From an uncultured Phascolarctobacterium sp. (GTDB lineage: Bacteria; Bacillota; Negativicutes; Acidaminococcales; Acidaminococcaceae): a stretch of 41,271 nucleotides of DNA. The notes beneath the pieces are model-generated. The model did no database searches. It was not told where the DNA came from and worked only from the letters and a program-made list of their open reading frames with translations. The DNA lies in contig CANQBR010000012.1 of assembly GCA_947589605.1 (NCBI GenBank), forward strand, positions 1 through 41,271. The letters are read 5' to 3'. Position numbers and translations under genes: made by a program. This document shows positions 31,774 through 39,766 of this stretch, piece after piece (the first letter of the stretch is position 1; each line of letters starts with the position of its first letter).

Positions 31774-32240
31774 AAAAAATCTCCGCTCTTTCCGCCTTTT
31801 TTGCTCACAAGGTGCACGTTTTCGATCACCATGTTTTTGCTGATGCTTTTGCACATATCGTAGAGAGCCAGCAGGGCCACCTGCACCCCGGTGAGAGCTT
31901 CCATCTCCACGCCCGTGGGAGCGTGAGCCGCCGCCCTGCAGCGCACTTCTACCGCCTCTTCTTCTTCGCGTGAAAAGAGCTCCACTTCGCAGTTCGTGAG
32001 AGGCAGAGGATGACAAAGAGGGATGAGCTCGGCGGTCTTCTTGGCGCCCAGCAGCCCGGCGATGCGGGCCACGGCCAAAGCATCTCCTTTGGGCAGTTTT
32101 TCCTCCCGCAAAAGCGCCAGCACCTGCGCTCCCACCACGATGCGGCCTGTGGCCACGGCCTCTCTGAAGGTGGGCTCTTTGCCCCCCACGTCCACCATCT
32201 TCGCTCTGCCTCGTTGGTCTAAATGGCTGAACCCTTCCAT
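31761..32240 (-). CDS. moaC: Cyclic pyranopterin monophosphate synthase MoaC
   Basis: MoaC, with MoaA, converts GTP to cyclic pyranopterin monophosphate, the first step of molybdenum cofactor synthesis. The 159-residue protein shows MVDVGGKEPTFREAVATG, GLLGAKKTAELIPLCHPLPL (family signature), THE-type GVEMEALTGVQVALLALYDM and KSGDF at the end. A GGGAGAAG site precedes the ATG. It is the first gene of the operon that runs to the ModE-like gene. Confidence 0.95.
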   Translation of the reverse strand: MEGFSHLDQRGRAKMVDVGGKEPTFREAVATGRIVVGAQVLALLREEKLPKGDALAVARIAGLLGAKKTAELIPLCHPLPLTNCEVELFSREEEEAVEVRCRAAAHAPTGVEMEALTGVQVALLALYDMCKSISKNMVIENVHLVSKKGGKSGDFLWKK

Positions 32241-32307
32241 TTTTATCTTCTCCCTTTTATCTTGTATATCGCTAGTTTATTGCTTATTTTTATGAAGTAT
32301 TTGTATT

Positions 32308-32402
32308 TATTTTGTGAAGAGCTTTTGTGAAAGCGATCGCACTTATTTTGCAGACTTTTTGCGAAAGTGTTTGTCCTTATTTTTTGCAGACTTTTTGCGA
32401 AG
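32308..32402. repeat. AT-rich degenerate tandem repeat of about 35 bp
   Basis: Two clear copies of CTTATTTT(TT)GCAGACTTTTTGCGAA lie at 32342-32366 and 32376-32402, with a more diverged copy from 32308. They occupy the space between the moaA stop and moaC start, i.e. the moaC upstream region. Confidence 0.65.
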
Positions 32403-32413
32403 ATCTGCAAGTT

Positions 32414-33367
32414 TCAGCCTCCCACTTCCGCCAAAGAGAAAGGTGCCGGCTCCGCGGCAAAATCGTGGCCCCGCGGCTTTGTCGCACTCACTTTTTTTAT
32501 GCGGGCGACGAGCTCTTCATCCTCTGCTCCTTGCGCCAGCAACTCTCCCAAGTCGGCGTGCTGCCGATGATAGAGGCAACCGTAGAGGCGGCCTCGGCAG
32601 TCCAAACGCAGGCGGTCGCAAGAGGAACAAAAATTATTGCTCAACGCTTCGATGAGACCGATGCAGCTTGTGAAGTCTCCCTTTTTTACTTCATAGTAGC
32701 GGGCCGGGCCCTTGCCGAAAAAGACATTTTCGAGCGGTCTCAGCCTGTAACCTAAAGAGGTCAACCGCTGCCGCAGCAGCTCTCCAGTAGGGCCGCTGCG
32801 GCCGTCGTTGGCGGCAAGAGGTAGCAACTCGATGAAACGCAGAGGCAAAGCTCTGCTCCCGGCGTAACTAAGGAACTCTTCCGTCTCTGCGGCAGTGAGA
32901 TCGTCTAAGAGCACACAGTTCAATTTCAGCGGCAGGCGGTATTTCAAAGCTTCATCTATTCCTTCAAGCACCTGAGGCAAAAGATCCCGCCCCGTCCACT
33001 CAGAAAAGCGTTTTCTATCCAACGTGTCCAAGCTGACGTTGACGCTGTTTATCCCCGCCGCCGCCAAAGCGGAGGCGTAGGCTGCCAAATGGGTGCCGTT
33101 GGTGGTGAGGCCCAGCCTTTTGACCGAGGGCCGCAGCTCTTGCAAAAAGTCTACGCAGCCTTCTCGCAAAAGAGGCTCGCCGCCGGTGAGCCGCACCGTG
33201 TCGATGCCGGCCTGCACGGCACAGCTAGCCAGACGCAGGAGGGCCGGCCAAGGCAGCTCCTCTCCTCTCGCTTCGCCGCCCTTGCGGCAATAGCGGCAGG
33301 CCAGATCACACTGCTGCGTGACAGAGAGGCGAAGATAAGTTATCTTCCTTGCGAAACTTCCTTGCAT
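32414..33367 (-). CDS. moaA: GTP 3',8-cyclase MoaA (radical SAM)
   Basis: MoaA uses two [4Fe-4S] clusters to rearrange GTP. The 317-residue protein has the radical-SAM CxxxCxxC (Cys20, 24, 27 in CDLACRYCRK). RLTGGEPLLR and the TNGTHL and VNVSLDTLDRKRF motifs follow. The C-terminal cluster site is CSSCDRLRLDCRGRLYGC (CxxC-x13-C), with one extra Cys inside. It ends in Gly-Gly, which MoaA needs for activity. GAGGAGGG precedes the ATG. It is separated from moaC by about 170 nt of repeats, so moaC may have its own promoter. Confidence 0.93.
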   Translation of the reverse strand: MQGSFARKITYLRLSVTQQCDLACRYCRKGGEARGEELPWPALLRLASCAVQAGIDTVRLTGGEPLLREGCVDFLQELRPSVKRLGLTTNGTHLAAYASALAAAGINSVNVSLDTLDRKRFSEWTGRDLLPQVLEGIDEALKYRLPLKLNCVLLDDLTAAETEEFLSYAGSRALPLRFIELLPLAANDGRSGPTGELLRQRLTSLGYRLRPLENVFFGKGPARYYEVKKGDFTSCIGLIEALSNNFCSSCDRLRLDCRGRLYGCLYHRQHADLGELLAQGAEDEELVARIKKVSATKPRGHDFAAEPAPFSLAEVGG

Positions 33368-33407
33368 GAGCCCTCCTCTTGCGGCTTTCTTCTTATGAAT
33401 ATATACG

Positions 33408-33423
33408 AACGATAGTGACCGTT
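33408..33423. promoter_or_regulatory. Palindrome in the moaA upstream region
   Basis: AACG-N8-CGTT (33408-33423) lies 40-55 nt upstream of moaA, next to a TATATT-like -10 sequence. It could be an operator, for instance for the ModE-like protein, but only the arms are symmetric and no second copy was found. Confidence 0.25.
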
Positions 33424-33448
33424 TCTCTCACCTTAGAGGAACGGTGCC

Positions 33449-33491
33449 TTAAAAACTGCCTTCTGCCGAAAATTTTCACGGCAAAAGGCAG
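33449..33491 (-). terminator. Terminator of the xanthine dehydrogenase operon
   Basis: A 12-bp stem with one internal mismatch (33456-33468 with 33479-33491) is followed on the minus strand by TTTTTAAGG, directly after the stop at 33497. Confidence 0.85.
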
Positions 33492-33496
33492 CGGTG

Positions 33497-35785
33497 TTAT
33501 TTTTTCTTGCGGGCAGCGGCAGCCATAGCTACTTGTTCGGGAGTGACGGGCAATTCGTAAAAACGGGCGCCTACGGCGTTGGCTATCGCGGCGGCGATGG
33601 CCGGCCCCGGCGTGTTGATCACCAATTCGCCGATGGATTTGGCGCCGAAAGGCCCGCTCTTTTCGTAGCTGGGCTCGAAGACCACCGTGAGGCGGCCGTT
33701 GTCCAAACGGCTGGGGATCTTGTATTGCATCAAAGAATTTTCGTAGACCCGGCCGTCGGGAGCGTAGGTGACGTTCTCGCTGAGGGCCATGCCGATGCCC
33801 TGCACGATGCCTCCCTCGGTCTGCACTTTTGCCAGATTGGGGTTGATGCAGGTGCCGCAGTCCACCACGCCGTAATAATGCACAGGCCGCACTTCTCCCG
33901 TCTCCGTGTCGATATCGACTTCCGCCACGCCCACCATGAAAGGCGGCGGCGAAGCCGTCGACTTGGTGCTGGCCGTCACATCGAGAGCCACGTCGTTGCC
34001 CGCTTGGGAGGCCACAGCAAGTTCGGCCAGCGTCAGAGCTCCGCTGCCGTCAATCTTCGCCGCTTTTTTCCCGTCGAAAATTATTTCATCGGCCTCACAC
34101 TTTAAAAGTTTCGCCGCTAAAAGCGTAAGGCGGCGGCGTAACTCGGCGGCCGCCTGATAGACGGCTTGGCCGGTGAGATAGGTGGTGCTGGAAGCATAGG
34201 AGCCGCTGTCGTAGGGAGAAGCGTCGGTGTCTACGCCGAAAACGCTGACGGCGTCCAAGTCGCACTCCAACACTTCTGCGGCGATCTGAGCCAAGATGGT
34301 GTCGCAGCCGGTGCCCATATCGGAAGCGCCGATGAGGAGGTTATAGGTCCCTTCGTCTCCCAATCTCAGAGTGGCTCCCCCCACGTCCAGATAGGGGATG
34401 GCCGAGCCCTGCATAGCCATGGCCATGCCCAAGGCCCGCACTTTGCCGTTCTGTAATTTGCGGCAGAGCCCCTTCTCTTCCCAGCCGCTCAGTTCTTTGG
34501 CCCGAGCCAGGCAGCGGTCCAAGGCGCAGCTGGTGTTGGTCTCGCCGTAATAAGAAGGTAGGTAGTCGCCTTCATGGATGATATTTTTCTCCCGCAACAG
34601 AAAAGCGTCCATGCCTAAAAGGGCCGCCAGTTCGTTGACGGCGCTCTCCACCGCAAACATCCCCTGGGGCGCGCCGTAGCCTCGATAGGCACCGGCAGGC
34701 ATATTGTTGGTGTAGACCACATCGGCGACGAAGCGGTAGCTTTCGGTGCGGTACAAGGTGATGGGCTTGTGCCCCGTCAGATCCACCGTGGTGGGCCCGT
34801 GGTCCCCGTAGGCCCCGGTGTTGGAGACGGCGTACATGTCGATGCCCCGAATGCGGCCGTCCTTCATGGCTCCCAGCCGCACCCGCATGTGGGTCTCGTG
34901 GCGGGGACTGGAGGCGGTCATGCATTCATAGCGGGAAAAAACGATCTTGCTGGGCTTTTTGGTCAGCCACGTCACCAAAGCGGGATACACTTCGCTGACG
35001 CAGGTCTGTTTGGCCCCGAAGCCGCCGCCGATGCGGGGCTTGATCACCCGCACCTTGCTCTTGGGGATGCCCAGGGCCAAGGCGACGATGCGCCGCACGT
35101 GGAAGGGCACCTGAGTGGCGCCGGTGATCACCAAACGGCCGTAGGTGTCGATGGTGCAGAAGGTGCGGTAAGTCTCCATCATGCACTGCTGCACCGCCTT
35201 GGTGTGATAAGTCCTGTCCAAAACGATGTCGCAATCGGCCAAAGTGGCTTCGATATCTCCGGCGTTGCTTTCGGCGTGGGCGCAGAGATTGCGTTTGTTG
35301 TCGGCCCCTACCGGGCAGAGAGCCTCCCAATCATCCTCAGGATGGACGATGATCTTGTTGTCTTTGGCCACAGTGGGATCGAGAAGAGGCTCCAGCACTT
35401 CGTACTCTACTTTGATGAGAGCGAGGGCCTTTTCCACCGCGGCCTCATTGCGGCCGGCCACGATGGCCACCGGGTCGCCCACATAGCGCAGCCGCCGATC
35501 GAGGATGAGATGATCGTGAGGGCTGGGCTCCGGGTAGGTCTGCCCTGCCAAAGTGAAGCGTTTGGCGTCGGCGGGCAGGTCTTCCCATGTATAAACAGCT
35601 TCGATGTCGGGGATGAGGAGGGCCGCTTTTTTATTCACGCTCTTCACTATGGCGCTGGCGTAAGGTGACCTCAGCAAGCGGACGATGAGGCAGTCTTTGG
35701 GCGCCAGATCGTCGGTATAGACCGGCTGTCCCGTCAAAAGCTGCAGCGCATCTTTTTTCGGCACGGAGGTGTTGACGATCTTCAT
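33497..35785 (-). CDS. xdhA: Xanthine dehydrogenase-type molybdenum hydroxylase, large (Mo) subunit
   Basis: The 762-residue protein belongs to the xanthine oxidase family and holds the molybdopterin-cytosine-dinucleotide cofactor. Visible motifs include LTGQPVYTDDL, GATQVPFHVRR, IGGGFGAKQ (cofactor loop) and AGAYRGYGAPQG (substrate Arg region). Near the C-terminus is the catalytic Glu, in SIGELVINTPGPAI. It would hydroxylate a purine or other N-heterocycle or aldehyde at the Mo centre. A nearby xanthine/uracil-type permease favours xanthine or hypoxanthine, but nicotinate-like substrates remain possible. No in-frame stop suggests selenocysteine. The start overlaps the Fe-S subunit stop as ATGA and has GGAGGTG upstream. 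Confidence 0.88.
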   Translation of the reverse strand: MKIVNTSVPKKDALQLLTGQPVYTDDLAPKDCLIVRLLRSPYASAIVKSVNKKAALLIPDIEAVYTWEDLPADAKRFTLAGQTYPEPSPHDHLILDRRLRYVGDPVAIVAGRNEAAVEKALALIKVEYEVLEPLLDPTVAKDNKIIVHPEDDWEALCPVGADNKRNLCAHAESNAGDIEATLADCDIVLDRTYHTKAVQQCMMETYRTFCTIDTYGRLVITGATQVPFHVRRIVALALGIPKSKVRVIKPRIGGGFGAKQTCVSEVYPALVTWLTKKPSKIVFSRYECMTASSPRHETHMRVRLGAMKDGRIRGIDMYAVSNTGAYGDHGPTTVDLTGHKPITLYRTESYRFVADVVYTNNMPAGAYRGYGAPQGMFAVESAVNELAALLGMDAFLLREKNIIHEGDYLPSYYGETNTSCALDRCLARAKELSGWEEKGLCRKLQNGKVRALGMAMAMQGSAIPYLDVGGATLRLGDEGTYNLLIGASDMGTGCDTILAQIAAEVLECDLDAVSVFGVDTDASPYDSGSYASSTTYLTGQAVYQAAAELRRRLTLLAAKLLKCEADEIIFDGKKAAKIDGSGALTLAELAVASQAGNDVALDVTASTKSTASPPPFMVGVAEVDIDTETGEVRPVHYYGVVDCGTCINPNLAKVQTEGGIVQGIGMALSENVTYAPDGRVYENSLMQYKIPSRLDNGRLTVVFEPSYEKSGPFGAKSIGELVINTPGPAIAAAIANAVGARFYELPVTPEQVAMAAAARKKK

Positions 35786-36258
35786 CGGGCGGCACCTCCT
35801 TTTTCAGACTTGCGCCACTCTATGAAGGCAAGGATGCCACGCAGCTGCCCTTCGTAGCCGGAGCAACGGCAGAGATTGCCCGCCAGATAGTCTCGTATCT
35901 CGTCTACACTCGGTTCTGCTTTTTCCCGCAAAAGAGCGATGGCGTTCATCATGAAGCCGGGGTTGCAGAAGCCGCACTGCTCCGCTCCCTGAGCGGCGAT
36001 GAAAGCTGCCAGTTCTTCCGCTTCCTGCCGCAACCCTTCCAAGGTGGTGACCCTGCGGCCCTGAGCCCGGGCAGCCAAAAGGGAACAGGAGAGCACCGGC
36101 ACATCGTCCAAAAAGACGGTGCAAAGGCCGCAGTTGCTCGTTTCACAGCCCCGCTTCACGCTGTAACAGCCTTCGCTGCGCAAAAAGTCCAGCAATAAGA
36201 TGCCGGGCTCGATGAGGCGGCTCATCTTTTTTCCGTTAAGAGTCAGCGTCAGCTCCAC
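35782..36258 (-). CDS. xdhC: Xanthine dehydrogenase-type 2x[2Fe-2S] subunit
   Basis: The 158-residue electron-transfer subunit has a plant-ferredoxin-type cluster (Cys38, 43, 46, 58 in GCETSNCGLC...LSC) and the family-specific second cluster (Cys95, 98, 130, 132 in CGFCNPG...GNLCRC). It passes electrons from molybdenum to FAD. The start is a GTG at 36258, 6 nt after a perfect GGAAGGAGG; a longer ATG reading lies inside the FAD-subunit gene and has no site. It overlaps the FAD subunit by 23 nt and the Mo subunit by 4 nt, so all three are coupled. Confidence 0.92.
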   Translation of the reverse strand: MELTLTLNGKKMSRLIEPGILLLDFLRSEGCYSVKRGCETSNCGLCTVFLDDVPVLSCSLLAARAQGRRVTTLEGLRQEAEELAAFIAAQGAEQCGFCNPGFMMNAIALLREKAEPSVDEIRDYLAGNLCRCSGYEGQLRGILAFIEWRKSEKGGAAR

Positions 36259-37057
36259 AGCCGTCCTCCTTCCTAAAGCAAGCCCGCAGGGCACGGGCGC
36301 ACAGCACCTGCACCAAATGAGTGCGGTAGGCGGCACTGCCCCGAGTGTTGCTGCCTGTAGGCACCGTTGCCGCCGCATGAGCGGCGATCTCTTCTATCTC
36401 TTCGTCTTTGAGCTTGCGCCCCGCATATTTCTCTAAGCCCGAGAGCAGCAGGGCCCTGCCGGGCCGGGCCCCCACGGCGATGTTCAAAGCGTCGCTTCTC
36501 ACTGCGCAGCCACAGGTCAAAAGAGGAAAGTCCGTCTCGGTGAGGCGGGCGGAGCGATAGGCGACGGCCAAGGGCGCAGCTTTAGGCAAAAGAAGATGAG
36601 TGATGATGTCGCGGTCGTAAGGGAGAGCCGCGTAGTCACGCAAAGGCACTCTTCCCCGTTTGTATAAGCACACGGTGGCGTCCAGCGCCAAGAAAAGAGT
36701 GAGCACGTCGCTGAAGCCGAAGCGGCCGTAGATGCTGCCGCCTAAAGTAGCCAAGTTGCGAAATTGCACGCCTACGATGCGGCCCACCGCTTCGCGAAAA
36801 GCGCCGCCGCCGTAAGTGACCAATTTTTCGTCCAGCTCCAGCTGCCGCAAGGTCACCATGGCCCCTAAGCGCAGTCCTTCGCCTGTTTCTTCTATTTTGT
36901 CGAGGCCCAAGCCGCTTATGTCGATGACCGTCTGCACAGAGTTGCGGCTCAGCTTCAGCCACAGCATGCCTCCCAAGAGGCGATTGCCTCGCTTTTGGTT
37001 CAGCTGATAGGCTTCTTCCAAAGAGGCTGCTTTTTTGTAGTCTCGGATGCCGATCAT
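36236..37057 (-). CDS. xdhB: Xanthine dehydrogenase-type FAD-binding subunit
   Basis: The 273-residue protein belongs to the CoxM/XdhB FAD-binding family: ASLEEAYQLNQKRGNRLLGG, VIDISGLGLDKI, LRLGAMVTLRQLE, then FRNLATLGGSIYGRFGFSD for the FAD pyrophosphate loop. It hands electrons to NAD+ or a ferredoxin. The start at 37057 follows GGAGG; an ATG five codons upstream would include that site. It is the first gene of the three-subunit operon, with a promoter about 45 nt upstream. Confidence 0.88.
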   Translation of the reverse strand: MIGIRDYKKAASLEEAYQLNQKRGNRLLGGMLWLKLSRNSVQTVIDISGLGLDKIEETGEGLRLGAMVTLRQLELDEKLVTYGGGAFREAVGRIVGVQFRNLATLGGSIYGRFGFSDVLTLFLALDATVCLYKRGRVPLRDYAALPYDRDIITHLLLPKAAPLAVAYRSARLTETDFPLLTCGCAVRSDALNIAVGARPGRALLLSGLEKYAGRKLKDEEIEEIAAHAAATVPTGSNTRGSAAYRTHLVQVLCARALRACFRKEDGCGADADS

Positions 37058-37101
37058 GGTCCGCCTCCGCATTTTTATAGTAGATCTTTTTTCTGCTCTC
37101 T

Positions 37102-37110
37102 AGTATATCA
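37102..37110 (-). promoter_or_regulatory. Extended -10 promoter of the xanthine dehydrogenase operon
   Basis: TGA-TATACT on the minus strand forms an extended -10 box about 45 nt upstream of the FAD-subunit start. No good -35 box is visible. It lies back to back with the mocA promoter. Confidence 0.5.
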
Positions 37111-37150
37111 TAGGTCGGGCGGCTAGACCAGAGGCCGCGGGAAAATCAGC

Positions 37151-37179
37151 TTGCCAGCGTTGCCTTCGTGTTTTACAAT
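37151..37179 (+). promoter_or_regulatory. Promoter of the mocA-like gene
   Basis: TTGCCA (37151-37156), a 17-nt spacer and TACAAT (37174-37179) lie about 38 nt upstream of the start codon. Confidence 0.6.
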
Positions 37180-37216
37180 AAAAGTCGAAGCAAAAACTTC
37201 TCTTTGCGAGGCTCTC

Positions 37217-37834
37217 ATGAAAAATTTTTTCGATGATGACTTAAAAAGCATAGCCTGCATCATTTTGGCTTCCGGCAGCGGCCGCCGCTTCGGGGGCAAC
37301 AAGCTGACGGCTAAGCTCTGCGGTCGGCCTCTTTTTTCTTATATCATAGAAGCTGCTGCCTTCCTCCCCTGCCGCGTGGCGACGACGAGGAGCGCTGAGG
37401 TGGCAGAGCTGTGCCGCCGTGCCTCTCTCCCCTGCGTGCTGCACGCCGAGCCGGAGCTGAACGACAGCATCGCTTTAGGCACGAGGGCCGCCTTAAAATA
37501 TTTCGGGCCAAATATTTCGGGCTTTCTCTTCTGCCAAGCGGACCAGCCTTTTTTGCACAGTGAGACTTTGTTGCGCCTCTGTCGCGAATTTTTGGAAAAA
37601 CCTTCTTGCATCCATCGTCTTTCTTATCAAGGCGAGGCCGCGAGCCCCGTCCTCTTCCCCGCCGCCTTCGCTCAAAAGCTGCAGAGCCTGCCCAAGGGAG
37701 AGGGAGGCAGCTTTCTCTTAAAAAAATATCCCGAGCTGCTGCGTTACACAGAAGCTCGGGAGATGATAGAACTCGTCGATATCGACACCGCCGCCGATCT
37801 GGCGCGGTATCAAAATAAATTTAAGAAGAGCTGA
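37217..37834 (+). CDS. mocA: MocA-like molybdenum cofactor cytidylyltransferase
   Basis: MocA adds CMP to the Mo-molybdopterin cofactor, giving the cytosine-dinucleotide form that xanthine dehydrogenase-family enzymes need. The 205-residue protein has the MobA/MocA nucleotidyltransferase signature CIILASGSGRRFGGNKL, a substrate loop (NDSIALGTRAAL) and the metal-binding CQADQPFL. The start at 37217 is preceded by GCGAGG and fits the family. It is divergent from the hydroxylase operon that would consume its product. MobA-like guanylyltransferase activity is the alternative; the neighbours favour cytidylyltransferase. Confidence 0.82.
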   Translation: MKNFFDDDLKSIACIILASGSGRRFGGNKLTAKLCGRPLFSYIIEAAAFLPCRVATTRSAEVAELCRRASLPCVLHAEPELNDSIALGTRAALKYFGPNISGFLFCQADQPFLHSETLLRLCREFLEKPSCIHRLSYQGEAASPVLFPAAFAQKLQSLPKGEGGSFLLKKYPELLRYTEAREMIELVDIDTAADLARYQNKFKKS

Positions 37835-37838
37835 CTCG

Positions 37839-37869
37839 GCGAAGTGATATTTTTACTTCGCTTCTTCTT
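37839..37869 (+). terminator. Terminator of the mocA-like gene
   Basis: The 7-bp stem GCGAAGT/ACTTCGC (37839-37845 with 37855-37861) is followed by TTCTTCTTT. Its right arm overlaps the last codons of the convergent permease gene. Confidence 0.55.
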
Positions 37870-39256
37870 TATCTGCGGGGAGCACGATGTTCAGCAAGAT
37901 GGCCACTACTGCCGCCGGCACGATGCCGCTGCCGCCGAAGATCAGGTTCACGAACATGGGAGCGTGAGCCAAGATGCGGGGAGTGGCGCCCATGCCGTAG
38001 CCTACGCCCAGGGCCACCGCCACGATGGTGAGGTTGCGGGCGGTCAATGACCCTTTAGTGATGAGCATGATGCCGCTGACCACGATGCTGGAGAACATCA
38101 TCACCGCTGCGCCGCCCAAAACCGATTGAGGCATGATGGAGATGAGGGCGCCCAGTTTGGGGATGAGGCCGCACAGCACCAAGAAAACGGCGCCGGTGGC
38201 CAAAGCGAAACGGTTCACGATCTTGGTCATGGTCACCAAGCCTACGTTCTGGCTGAACGAAGTGTTGGGCAGCACGCCGAAGATGGCGGCGAAGGTGGAG
38301 CCCCAGCCGTCGCAGATGACGCCGCCGGACAATTCTTTATCGGTGGCTTCTCTGTTCATGCCGCCTTCCATAACGCCGGAGATGTCGCCCACCGTCTCTA
38401 CCGCCGTCACGATGAACATGATGCCTACCGGCACGATGGCCCGCATGTCCCACACGATATCCACAGGCAAAATGCTGGGAACCGCCAGCCAAGCCGCCTG
38501 GGAGACCTTATCCCAGTTCAGCACCCAGGCCTTCACGTATTCCGTGCCGCCGGCCACGCCCGTGGTGGGCAGGACGAAACCCATGATGAAGGCTACGATG
38601 TAGCCGGCCACGATGCCGAAGAGGATGGCCGCATTGCTGACGATGCCCTTGCCCCAGTGTTTGCAGAACAGGATGACGCAGAGGACGAAGAGGCCCAGGC
38701 CGATGTTCTCCATGCTGCCGAAGTCTTTGGCCGCTACGCCGCCGCCGAAAGAATTGATGCCCACGGAGATGAGAGAGAGGCCGATGGACAGCACTACGGT
38801 GCCGGTGACGATGGAGGGGAAGAAGCGGCGCAAAGGTTTAAGGAAGAAGCCCAGCACACCTTCGAAGAGGCCGCCGATGATGGAGGCGCCCATCATGGCT
38901 CCGTAGGTCACCACGCCGCTGCCCATGGTCTTGGCCACACCGCTGAAGACGCCGATGAAGCCGCTGCTGGTACCCATGATGATGGGCACCTTGCCGCCGC
39001 AGGGGCCGATGGCGTAAAGCTGCACCAGTGTTACCAAGCCGGCGATGATCATGGCGTTTTGCAGCAGTTCGATCTGCAGATCGGCCAAGTCGCTGCCGCC
39101 GGTGATGCCGCAGGCACCGGTGATGATGAGAAGAGGGGTGAGATTGCCTACGAACATGGCCAGCACGTGCTGCAGGCCCAAAGGCAGAGCCTGAGCCAGA
39201 CTCATCTTGCCGTAATAATCGTAGGCCGCCCCGGATATTTTTTTGTCGTCGTTCAT
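37853..39256 (-). CDS. Xanthine/uracil permease (NCS2 family)
   Basis: The 467-residue inner-membrane protein has about 14 hydrophobic segments and NCS2 hallmarks: LGLQHVLAMFVGNLTPLLI, the TMVETVGD-like VTAVETVGDISG, and the family signature NTSFSQNVGLVTMTKIVNR. The QH motif near the N-terminus and the overall form match xanthine/uric-acid transporters more than UraA. The start at 39256 follows GAGGAGG; an in-frame GTG five codons upstream overlaps that site. It has its own promoter and converges on the mocA-like gene. With xanthine dehydrogenase next to it, purine uptake for catabolism is likely. Confidence 0.9.
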   Translation of the reverse strand: MNDDKKISGAAYDYYGKMSLAQALPLGLQHVLAMFVGNLTPLLIITGACGITGGSDLADLQIELLQNAMIIAGLVTLVQLYAIGPCGGKVPIIMGTSSGFIGVFSGVAKTMGSGVVTYGAMMGASIIGGLFEGVLGFFLKPLRRFFPSIVTGTVVLSIGLSLISVGINSFGGGVAAKDFGSMENIGLGLFVLCVILFCKHWGKGIVSNAAILFGIVAGYIVAFIMGFVLPTTGVAGGTEYVKAWVLNWDKVSQAAWLAVPSILPVDIVWDMRAIVPVGIMFIVTAVETVGDISGVMEGGMNREATDKELSGGVICDGWGSTFAAIFGVLPNTSFSQNVGLVTMTKIVNRFALATGAVFLVLCGLIPKLGALISIMPQSVLGGAAVMMFSSIVVSGIMLITKGSLTARNLTIVAVALGVGYGMGATPRILAHAPMFVNLIFGGSGIVPAAVVAILLNIVLPADKEEAK

Positions 39257-39286
39257 GAGCATCCTCCTCACAAAAGTGATGTCTAA

Positions 39287-39315
39287 AGTTTATTACAGAA
39301 TGTGAGAAAATACAA
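39287..39315 (-). promoter_or_regulatory. Promoter of the NCS2 permease
   Basis: TTGTAT (39315-39310), a 17-nt spacer and TAAACT (39292-39287) lie about 30 nt upstream of the start on the minus strand. No purine-riboswitch core is visible in this short leader. Confidence 0.55.
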
Positions 39316-39369
39316 GGCTTTCAAGGTGCTCAGCCGGAAATTTTCGCCAAAAAGAGAAAAACTTGCGAA

Positions 39370-39642
39370 GGCTCTGCTGCGCCGGGCTCTTCCTTCCTCT
39401 TGAACGTTCATACATTCTGCTGCGCCGGGCACTTCCTTCCTCTTGAACATTCAGCTGATCTATATGATCGAGCTGAGGAAGCCCGGGACAAGCTCAGTGA
39501 CCGGCGATTTACATGCACGCCGCCCGCTGAGCTTGTCGGAGCATTAGGCGTGCTTTCCTCCAACTCCTCACTCCACACTCCTCCCTCTTGAACACACAGC
39601 TGATTCAAACGATAATGCTGAGGGAGCCCGGCACACTCCACA
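39370..39642. repeat. Dispersed inverted-repeat element, copy 2, with direct repeats
   Basis: Two direct copies of TCTGCTGCGCCGGGC, each followed by CTTCCTTCCTCTTGAAC with one change, lie at 39373-39410 and 39418-39450. Then 11-bp inverted arms GACAAGCTCAG (39487-39497) and CTGAGCTTGTC (39527-39537) appear, the left arm followed by TGACCGGC. CTCCACA-type heptamers follow near 39560-39585 and 39633-39644. All of these words also occur in copy 1 at 3.5-3.7 kb. Confidence 0.6.
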
Positions 39643-39644
39643 CT

Positions 39645-39677
39645 AAAAAAATAAGACACCGGTAAGGCGCCGGTGCC
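39645..39677 (-). terminator. Terminator of the tRNA operon
   Basis: The 8-bp stem GACACCGG/CCGGTGCC (39655-39662 with 39670-39677, one G-T pair) is followed on the minus strand by TTATTTTTTT, directly after the tRNA-Arg gene. Confidence 0.85.
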
Positions 39678-39686
39678 TTTTGTTTT

Positions 39687-39763
<77 letters not shown>

Positions 39764-39766
39764 CTA

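Larger units (their letters stand above)
39257..39686. other. Gene-free interval rich in repeats
   Basis: Besides the permease promoter (39287-39315) and the tRNA terminator (39645-39677), this stretch holds direct and inverted repeats. No plausible coding sequence was found on either strand. Confidence 0.65.

Noticed and set aside
32308-32402. Possible small CRISPR array
   Set aside because: Repeats are degenerate and AT-rich, spacers are not unique sequences of constant length, and no cas genes are near.
33368-33448. Possible molybdenum-cofactor riboswitch ahead of moaA
   Set aside because: The leader is under about 80 nt and shows none of the conserved Moco aptamer pairing that I can recognise.
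33497-35785. Selenium-dependent molybdenum hydroxylase
   Set aside because: Selenium in such enzymes is a labile cofactor, not visible in sequence, and no selenium-insertion accessory genes apart from a MocA-like protein are present.
39257-39310. Purine riboswitch ahead of the xanthine/uracil permease
   Set aside because: The transcript leader implied by the promoter is only about 25-30 nt, too short for an aptamer.
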